Positions 58,903 to 64,000 of a DNA stretch of 64,000 nucleotides are shown here, piece by piece (within the stretch, counting starts at the first letter, position 1; the number at the start of each line of letters is the position of its first letter). The DNA comes from Streptomyces sp. NBC_00708 (lineage in GTDB: Bacteria; Actinomycetota; Actinomycetes; Streptomycetales; Streptomycetaceae): positions 4,650,001-4,714,000 of the forward strand of contig CP108997.1 in the NCBI GenBank assembly GCA_036226585.1, written 5' to 3'. The position numbers and the translations under genes were made by a program. A model generated the notes under the pieces. The model saw only the letters and a program-made list of their open reading frames with translations. It ran no database searches and was not told the origin of the DNA.

Positions 58903-61077
58903 TTGAGTCGTGAAACTGACAGTTCGTCCTCCGGGCCCCAGGGTCGCGGGGGAGCCGCGTACCCCTCGGGTACGCCGCCGTACGGATCCCGCCAGTATCC
59001 GTCGCTGCACCCGTCGCAGGACGCCCCGGAGGGGGTCCCGGAACCTGCCGGTCCGGACCGGTCCGAAGAGCCGAAGACCGAGACGACCCTGACGACGCGT
59101 ATCCGGATCAACATCCCGGGATCGCGCCCCATCCCGCCGGTTGTCATGCGTACGCCCATGAGCGACGCGGACGGCGGCGGCGAGCGCACGGGCTCGACCC
59201 CGCGTCCGGACGCCCCGGCACCGGGCGGCGCACCGGAACCGTCCCGGGCACCGGCCGCGGAGCCCGGCGAGAACGCGGCCCCGGCGGCGGAATCCGCCGA
59301 GAGGCCGGCCAAGGAGAAGAGCGGCAGCGACTGGTTCGCCCCGCGCAAGCCCCCGGCCGCCGCGAAGCCCGCGGCGGACGGCGGTCCCGGCGACACGGAC
59401 GGCGCGGGCTTCCCGGCACCGGGCGTTCCCGGTGGCCTCGCGGGCCCCGGCGGTCCCGGTGCTCCGGCGGGCCCCGGTGGTCCGGCGGGTCCCGGTGCTC
59501 CGGCGGGCCCCGGCGGTCCCGGTGCTCCGGCCGGTCCCGGCGCTCCGGCGGCCGGCGGTCCCGGTGCCCACCCCGGCGGATCCCTGCCCGGCCGGGTCAC
59601 CCCGCCCTCGGGACCCCGCACCGACCTCCCGTACTTCACGGACGGCCCGCAGCGCGACTTCCCGGAGGGACCTGGCGGTCCCGGAGACGGTCCGGGCGGC
59701 CCGCGCTCCACGCCCGACCTCGGCGTCCGCACCCCCGGCCCGGCCGGCCCCACCACGGGCCCGGTCACCGGCACCTCGGCGCTCACCCCGAACCTCGACG
59801 GACCCGGCCCCTTCCCGCCGGGCCCCGGCCCGCAGAACCCGGGCGGGCCCGGACCGGGCGGCCCCGGACCCGGCGGTGTGCCGCCGCGCATGTCCGACGA
59901 CACCGCCGTGCTCACCCCGCAGTTCGCGCCGCCCCCGGGCGGGCCGGGCGACAACGTCTCGGGTGACACGCTGAACAGCGGCATCCCCGTCGTGCCCGGC
60001 GACCGGAACGCCCAGGGCGACCCGATGGGCACCGGCCCCGCCGGTCCCGGTGGCCCCGGACCCGGTGGCGTCGCACCGCAGCCGCCCGCGCCCGCCGCGC
60101 GGAACGCGCCGAAGGCGGCGCCGGCCAAGAAGGGCCGCTCGAAGCTGGTCCTGCTCGGTGCCGCGGCCGTCTTCCTGCTCGGTGTCGCGTACGGCGCCGG
60201 ACTGCTGATGAACCACTCCGACGTGCCCAAGGGCACCACCGTCCTCGGCGTCGACATCGGCGGCGGCACGAAGGAGGACGGCGTCGAGAAGCTGGACGCC
60301 GCGCTCGCCAAGCGTGCCGCGACCCCGCTGAAGCTGAGCGTGGACGGCAAGGAGGCGCAGCTCGCGCCGGACAAGGCGGGTCTCTCCCTGGACAGCCAGG
60401 CCACCGTGCGCTCGGCCGCGGGCAGCGACTACAACCCGGTCTCCGTCATCGGCTCGCTCTTCGGCGGCGAGCGGACCGTCGAACCGGTCCTCCCGGTCGA
60501 CGAGGAGAAGCTCGGCGTCGCCCTCCAGGACCTGGCCGGTGTCTCGGGCACCGCGCAGGACGGCACGATCAAGTTCGAGCCGGGCAAGGCCGTCGCCGTA
60601 CCGGGCAAGGCGGGCAAGGCGCTCGACGTGAACAAGTCGGTGGTCTCCGTACGGGACGCCTACCGCGCCCAGGTCGAGACCGGCCGCACGAGCAGCGTCG
60701 AACTGCCCGTCGTCACCAAGGAACCCACCATCACCCAGGCCGAACTGGACCGGGCGATGACGGAGTTCGCCAAGCCGGCGATGTCCGGTCTGGTGATCAT
60801 CAGGGCAGGCGGGAAGGAGATCCCGTTCGGCCCGGCGAAGTCGCTGCCGCAGATCCTGTCGATGAAGGCGATCGACGGCAAGCTCGTCGACTACTACGAC
60901 AAGAAGGCCATCGAGCGGCTCTGCGCCGGTGTCTTCGACGGCGTCATGATCACCAAGGGCGACGGCAAGAAGCACCAGCTCAGCGCCGACGACGTGGCCT
61001 TCGCCATGAAGGGCGCGCTGCTCGGCAAGACCCTCGCCGAGCGCACCGTCACGATCGACCTCGACGGCAACGGCTGA
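58903..61077 (+). CDS. Membrane-anchored putative peptidoglycan-binding protein with collagen-like region
   Basis: This 724-residue protein starts with a long cytoplasmic segment (about 410 residues) rich in Pro, Gly and Ala, including collagen-like Gly-Pro repeats at about 173-225, then one membrane helix (LVLLGAAAVFLLGVAYGAGL, about 415-437). The extracytoplasmic part (about 450-724) contains YoaR-like putative peptidoglycan-binding domains (TVLGVDIGGGTKEDGVEKLD, LKLSVDGKEAQLAPDKAGLS, EPGKAVAVPGKAGKALDVNK). TTG 58903 is the start: GGGAG lies 8 bases upstream and the reading begins LSRETDSSS; no ATG/GTG nearby is better. Function is unknown but cell-wall attachment is likely. Confidence 0.85.
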   Translation: MSRETDSSSSGPQGRGGAAYPSGTPPYGSRQYPSLHPSQDAPEGVPEPAGPDRSEEPKTETTLTTRIRINIPGSRPIPPVVMRTPMSDADGGGERTGSTPRPDAPAPGGAPEPSRAPAAEPGENAAPAAESAERPAKEKSGSDWFAPRKPPAAAKPAADGGPGDTDGAGFPAPGVPGGLAGPGGPGAPAGPGGPAGPGAPAGPGGPGAPAGPGAPAAGGPGAHPGGSLPGRVTPPSGPRTDLPYFTDGPQRDFPEGPGGPGDGPGGPRSTPDLGVRTPGPAGPTTGPVTGTSALTPNLDGPGPFPPGPGPQNPGGPGPGGPGPGGVPPRMSDDTAVLTPQFAPPPGGPGDNVSGDTLNSGIPVVPGDRNAQGDPMGTGPAGPGGPGPGGVAPQPPAPAARNAPKAAPAKKGRSKLVLLGAAAVFLLGVAYGAGLLMNHSDVPKGTTVLGVDIGGGTKEDGVEKLDAALAKRAATPLKLSVDGKEAQLAPDKAGLSLDSQATVRSAAGSDYNPVSVIGSLFGGERTVEPVLPVDEEKLGVALQDLAGVSGTAQDGTIKFEPGKAVAVPGKAGKALDVNKSVVSVRDAYRAQVETGRTSSVELPVVTKEPTITQAELDRAMTEFAKPAMSGLVIIRAGGKEIPFGPAKSLPQILSMKAIDGKLVDYYDKKAIERLCAGVFDGVMITKGDGKKHQLSADDVAFAMKGALLGKTLAERTVTIDLDGNG
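59421..59575 (+). repeat. Degenerate Gly-Pro-Ala coding repeats (collagen-like)
   Basis: Short repeats such as GGTCCCGGTGCTCCGG recur and encode G-P-G-G-P-G-A-P-A units in the cytoplasmic part of the peptidoglycan-binding-like protein. Units are 9-18 bp and imperfect. Confidence 0.7.
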
Positions 61078-61099
61078 CCGGCCCGCACCACATGTCGCC

Positions 61100-61129
61100 C
61101 GCCCCCGCCCGGACCTCCGGCCGGGGGCG
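61100..61129 (+). terminator. GC-rich terminator after the peptidoglycan-binding-like gene
   Basis: GCCCCCGCCCGG (61101-61112) and CCGGCCGGGGGC (61117-61128) pair with one mismatch and a short ACCT loop, 23 bp after the stop. Confidence 0.75.
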
Positions 61130-61247
61130 GCGGCGTACCGGGACAGGGCACCGCACACCCGTCATCCCCGGCGCATGACATCTGTCATCCCGTATCCACG
61201 ACCGCTGACCCTGCCGCGCGCACCCCCCGGTCGGCCACGCTGGACGC

Positions 61248-62183
61248 ATGACAACGACAGCCACCGAAGCGACCGCGGCAAGGACCGCGGTGGTCAGCTT
61301 CGACCAGGTCACCAAGGCCTACGGGGACGTACGCGCCGTCGACGGGCTCACGCTGGACCTGCACCCCGGCGAGACCGTGGCGCTGCTCGGCCCCAACGGA
61401 GCCGGCAAGTCCTCCACCCTCGACCTCCTCCTCGGCCTGCGCCCCGCGGACTCCGGCACCGTCCGCCTCTTCGGCACCACCCCGCAGCAGGCCATCACGG
61501 CCGGCCGGGTCGGCGCGATGCTCCAGAGCGGCGGCCTGATGGAGGACGTCACCGTCGAGGAACTGGTCCGGCTCGCCTGCGACCTGCACCCGCGCCCCCA
61601 CCCGGTGAGCGAGGTGCTGGCGCGCGCGGGCATCGCGTCGATCGCCGGCCGGATGGTCAACAAGCTCTCGGGCGGCCAGGAGCAGCGCGTACGGTTCGCG
61701 CTCGCCACCGCCGGCGCCAACGACCTCATCGTGCTCGACGAACCGACCACCGGTATGGACGTCACCGCCCGCCAGGCCTTCTGGGCCACCATGCGCGAGC
61801 AGGCCGAGCAGGGCCGTACCGTCCTGTTCGCCACCCACTACCTCGAAGAGGCCGACGCGATCGCCGACCGCGTCCTCGTCCTGCACAAGGGCCGCCTCCT
61901 CGCCGACGGCACCGCCGCCGAGATCAAGGCGAAGGCCGGGGCCCGCCGGATCTCCTTCGAGCTGGAGGGCGCGATCGACGAAGCGGCCCTGCGCGCGCTG
62001 CCGTTCCTCTCCACGCTCGACATCAACGGCCGCCGGGTGCGCATCCAGTCGCACAACGCCGACGCGACCGTCCACGCCGTCTACGGCCTCGGCCTCTACC
62101 CGCGCGAGCTGGAAGTCGCCGGACTCGGCCTGGAGCAGGCCTTCGTCGCCATCACCGAGGCCGAGGAGGCCAGGACCGCATGA
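61248..62183 (+). CDS. ABC exporter ATP-binding protein, DrrA-like
   Basis: This 311-residue ATPase has Walker A LLGPNGAGKSSTLDL, a Q-loop in AMLQSGGLMEDVTVEEL, signature LSGGQEQRVRFALAT, Walker B LIVLDEPTTGMDVTARQAFW and H-loop FATHYLEEADAIADR. The 80-residue C-terminal extension is usual for DrrA-type export ATPases. ATG 61248 has no clear Shine-Dalgarno (GCTGGACGC before it), so the mRNA may have a very short leader. Its stop overlaps the permease start (ATGA). The transported substrate is unknown; drug or lipid export is typical. Confidence 0.93.
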   Translation: MTTTATEATAARTAVVSFDQVTKAYGDVRAVDGLTLDLHPGETVALLGPNGAGKSSTLDLLLGLRPADSGTVRLFGTTPQQAITAGRVGAMLQSGGLMEDVTVEELVRLACDLHPRPHPVSEVLARAGIASIAGRMVNKLSGGQEQRVRFALATAGANDLIVLDEPTTGMDVTARQAFWATMREQAEQGRTVLFATHYLEEADAIADRVLVLHKGRLLADGTAAEIKAKAGARRISFELEGAIDEAALRALPFLSTLDINGRRVRIQSHNADATVHAVYGLGLYPRELEVAGLGLEQAFVAITEAEEARTA

Positions 62184-62920
62184 ACACGCTGATCAGACTC
62201 GAAGTGACCCGCACCCTGCGGAACAAGAAGTTCATGTTCTTCTCGGTCATCTACCCCTCGGTGATCTACCTGTTGATCTCCGGCACGCAGAACGACACCG
62301 ACAAGATCCCGCACACCGATCTGACCCTGCAGTCCTTCTTCATGGTCTCCATGGCCTCGTTCGGCGCGCTGACCGCCGTCCTCATGGGCAACAGCGAACG
62401 CATCGCCAAGGAGCGTGAGAAGGGCTGGGTGCGCCAGCTGCGGCTGACCGCGCTGCCCGGCCGGGGCTACGTCCTGGCGAAGATCGCCAGCGCCGCCATG
62501 GTCACCCTGCCCTGCATCGTCGTCGTCTTCCTCGTCGCCGCCTCGGTCAAGCACGTCCGCTTCGACCTGTGGCAGTGGTTCGCGCTGACCGGGGTCATCT
62601 GGGCCGGCTCACTGGTCTTCGCCGCGCTCGGCGTCGCCATCGGCTACCTCGCCAGCGGCGACGCGGTCCGTCCGGTCACCATGATCATCTACTTCGGGCT
62701 CTCCATCCTCGGCGGCCTCTGGATGCCCAGCGCCACCTTCCCCCAGTGGCTCCAGAACGTGTCCGAATGGCTTCCCACGCACGCGTACGCTGCACTCGGC
62801 CAGGCCGTCGAAATGGGCGGCGCGCCGCACGCGAAGGACGTCGCCGTCCTCTGCGCCTACTTCCTGCTCTTCGCGGGCGGCGCGGCCTGGCTCTACCGGA
62901 AGGACACTTTGAAGGCTTGA
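62180..62920 (+). CDS. ABC-2 type exporter permease
   Basis: This 246-residue permease has six hydrophobic segments starting FMFFSVIYPSVIYLLIS and ending VLCAYFLLFAGGAAWLYRKD, the usual ABC-2 topology. The cytoplasmic N-terminus MNTLIRLEVTRTLRNKKF is typical. It is translated from ATG 62180, overlapping the ATPase stop. In Streptomyces such pairs are often followed by a DesK-type histidine kinase and response regulator; here an IS element begins at the stop codon instead, so any such partners would lie beyond the element or have been lost. The last few codons may have been contributed by the element end. Confidence 0.92.
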   Translation: MNTLIRLEVTRTLRNKKFMFFSVIYPSVIYLLISGTQNDTDKIPHTDLTLQSFFMVSMASFGALTAVLMGNSERIAKEREKGWVRQLRLTALPGRGYVLAKIASAAMVTLPCIVVVFLVAASVKHVRFDLWQWFALTGVIWAGSLVFAALGVAIGYLASGDAVRPVTMIIYFGLSILGGLWMPSATFPQWLQNVSEWLPTHAYAALGQAVEMGGAPHAKDVAVLCAYFLLFAGGAAWLYRKDTLKA

Positions 62921-63120
62921 AACCTCCCCTCCCGGCGGGAGGGGATTCCTGGCTCACTTCGCCTGCCCCCTAGCGGGAAGCAGGGCTTACGAGGTCAGCG
63001 CCAGCCGGGTCGAGACCAGCCCGGACGAGCATCACGCGGGCGGAGTTCTTGTCCCTGGGGGACACGATTCCGCATGCGCTGCATGTATAGGTTCGTTCGG
63101 AGAGGGGGAGTGCGTGCTTG
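62920..63120 (-). ncRNA. Candidate omega RNA and right end of the IS605-family element
   Basis: TnpB guide RNAs arise from the 3' part of tnpB and run through the right end. On the minus strand the tnpB stop (62970) is followed by a short spacer and a hairpin with 9-bp stem TCCCCTCCC/GGGAGGGGA (62925-62945, loop GCC), then GGTTTCAAGCC. A GC-rich hairpin ending in ..GAGG..TTCAA-type sequence is typical of IS605-family right ends and omega RNA scaffolds. The RNA boundaries are my estimate. The guide part would extend leftward from about 62920 into the permease gene. Confidence 0.45.
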
Positions 63121-64000
63121 GTTCTCGCTCCGCACTGCGCGCAGTCCATAGTGGTGTGCGCGGGGTGGATCAGGTGCACGGTCCTGCCGTGCTTATGGGC
63201 CTGCTCGATCAGCGCGGTCTTCGTGGCGGCGATCGCGGCGTCGGCTGCCTTGCGGGCCATGGTGGTTTTCGCGAGGAATCCGGGGCGGAAGTCCTCCACA
63301 GCGAGCTGGTCGAAGTCACGCACGACGGTCTTGGCCCACTTGCGTGCGGTGTCGGTACGCTGCCGGGCGGTCTTCTTGTGGAGCTTCGCCACGGCCCTGC
63401 GGGCCTTGCGGTAGCCGGCGGTGTCGGGCCTGTTCTTCGGCGTCCTCCTGCGGGCCATCATCCGCTGGTAGCGGGCGAGCCCGCGAGCGGTGGTCCTGCC
63501 GTGCTGGGGATGCGGCAGATCGTGTGCGTCGGAGGTGGTGGTCGCGGTCTCTTTCACGCCCCAGTCGACGCCGATCGCCCGGCCCGTGGCCGGCAGCGGC
63601 ACGGTCTCGGTGGCGACGACGAACGAGCAGTACCAGTGCCCGAGGCTGTCCCGGTACACCCGGACCGACGACGGCGCGGACGGAAGAGCACGGGACCACA
63701 CCACCGTCAGCACGATCCCGCCGGCCAGGTACAGTCGCCCGTCCCTGATACGGAATCCTCGGGTCGTGTAGTTCAGCGTGGGCAGTCCGCCACGCTTGCG
63801 CTTGATCCGGGGCATCCCGGCACGCTGCCGCATCGGCAGACCTGCCTTGATGTCTTTCAGCGCCTTGGCGCGGGATGTGGAGAAGTCCCGGACGACCTGC
63901 TGCTGCGGAACCGAAGCGCCCTCACGCAGCCACGCCGTCGACTGCCTGGCCTGGGTCAGTATCCTGTCGAGCTGCGCCGGACCACAGGTGACCTTCTCCG
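62970..64000 (-). CDS. tnpB: IS200/IS605-family TnpB RNA-guided nuclease (5' end outside window)
   Basis: At least 343 codons are visible; the reading frame stays open to the window edge at 64000, so the N-terminus is missing. Catalytic residues of the RuvC nuclease are intact: Asp in IGVDWGVKETA (codon 63566-63564), Glu in LAVEDF (63296-63294) and Asp in SPRDKNSARVML (63053-63051). A four-Cys zinc finger lies between the last two (CAQCGARTKH and YTCSACG). TnpB uses an omega RNA to cut DNA beside a short target-adjacent motif and helps IS605 elements persist. No TnpA transposase is seen in the window; it may lie beyond 64000 or be absent. Confidence 0.93.
   Translation of the reverse strand, partial: EKVTCGPAQLDRILTQARQSTAWLREGASVPQQQVVRDFSTSRAKALKDIKAGLPMRQRAGMPRIKRKRGGLPTLNYTTRGFRIRDGRLYLAGGIVLTVVWSRALPSAPSSVRVYRDSLGHWYCSFVVATETVPLPATGRAIGVDWGVKETATTTSDAHDLPHPQHGRTTARGLARYQRMMARRRTPKNRPDTAGYRKARRAVAKLHKKTARQRTDTARKWAKTVVRDFDQLAVEDFRPGFLAKTTMARKAADAAIAATKTALIEQAHKHGRTVHLIHPAHTTMDCAQCGARTKHALPLSERTYTCSACGIVSPRDKNSARVMLVRAGLDPAGADLVSPASR

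Noticed and set aside
59421..59575. CRISPR-like repeat array
   Set aside because: Repeats are short, in frame, imperfect and without unique spacers; they encode a collagen-like protein segment.

Overview
The window is chromosomal DNA of a high-GC actinomycete, almost certainly a Streptomyces. The GC content is high with strong third-position bias. GTG and even TTG starts are common, as are GTGA/ATGA translational couplings. The gene set fits as well: mycothiol deacetylase MshB, a LAL-type LuxR regulator, secreted chitinolytic enzymes with CBM5/12 modules, a SpoIIE-type phosphatase, and DasR-like operator sequences. No rRNA, tRNA or CRISPR array was seen. Products are inferred by reading translated sequences and motifs; no database search was run.

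Layout. (1) 1-6.8 kb: the tail of an AraC-family regulator, a possible iron box, then a siderophore ABC importer (ATPase, lipoprotein, fused double permease) followed closely by a C39-peptidase-like protein and an Eis-like acetyltransferase. (2) 6.9-14.4 kb: ychF, a RelE/YefM-type toxin-antitoxin pair, an alpha/beta hydrolase with a divergent TetR regulator and paired operators, a SnoaL-like protein, an ArsR-like regulator, and a second TetR regulator divergent from an SDR oxidoreductase. (3) 14.5-23.8 kb: a chitin-utilisation block with an AA10 LPMO, a large LAL regulator, an M4 metalloprotease with a chitin-binding tail, a small secreted protein, a GH18 chitinase and a GntR regulator. Three DasR-type (dre) palindromes lie beside the secreted-protein genes and suggest shared control by amino-sugar signals. 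(4) 24-35.7 kb: a mixed block with a SPOR-like small protein, a MATE exporter with a divergent PadR regulator over a 41-bp perfect palindrome, a NUDIX protein, two members of the anti-sigma/SpoIIE switch family, PspA with a TPM-domain membrane protein, a MarR-MFS pair and an isochorismatase-like hydrolase. (5) 35.9-41.1 kb: an orphan peptide-type binding lipoprotein, an unknown lipoprotein and typA/bipA.

(6) 41.5-53.6 kb: two complete oligopeptide ABC importer operons in tandem, each in the order binding lipoprotein, permease, permease, ATPase, ATPase. Each has a GAGGAGG-led lipoprotein gene, a hairpin after the lipoprotein gene, and overlapping downstream genes. They are an ancient-looking duplication: proteins match position by position, while leaders and linkers differ. 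(7) 53.7-61.1 kb: a membrane protein, an S9 prolyl-oligopeptidase-type enzyme that could digest imported peptides, a 64-residue membrane protein, mshB, a small membrane protein coupled to mshB, and a membrane-anchored putative peptidoglycan-binding protein with a collagen-like Gly/Pro-rich N-terminus. (8) 61.2-64 kb: a type-2 ABC exporter pair, then the end of an IS200/IS605-family element with a tnpB nuclease gene running out of the window. Its right end abuts the permease stop codon, so the adjoining permease sequence may serve as the TnpB guide.
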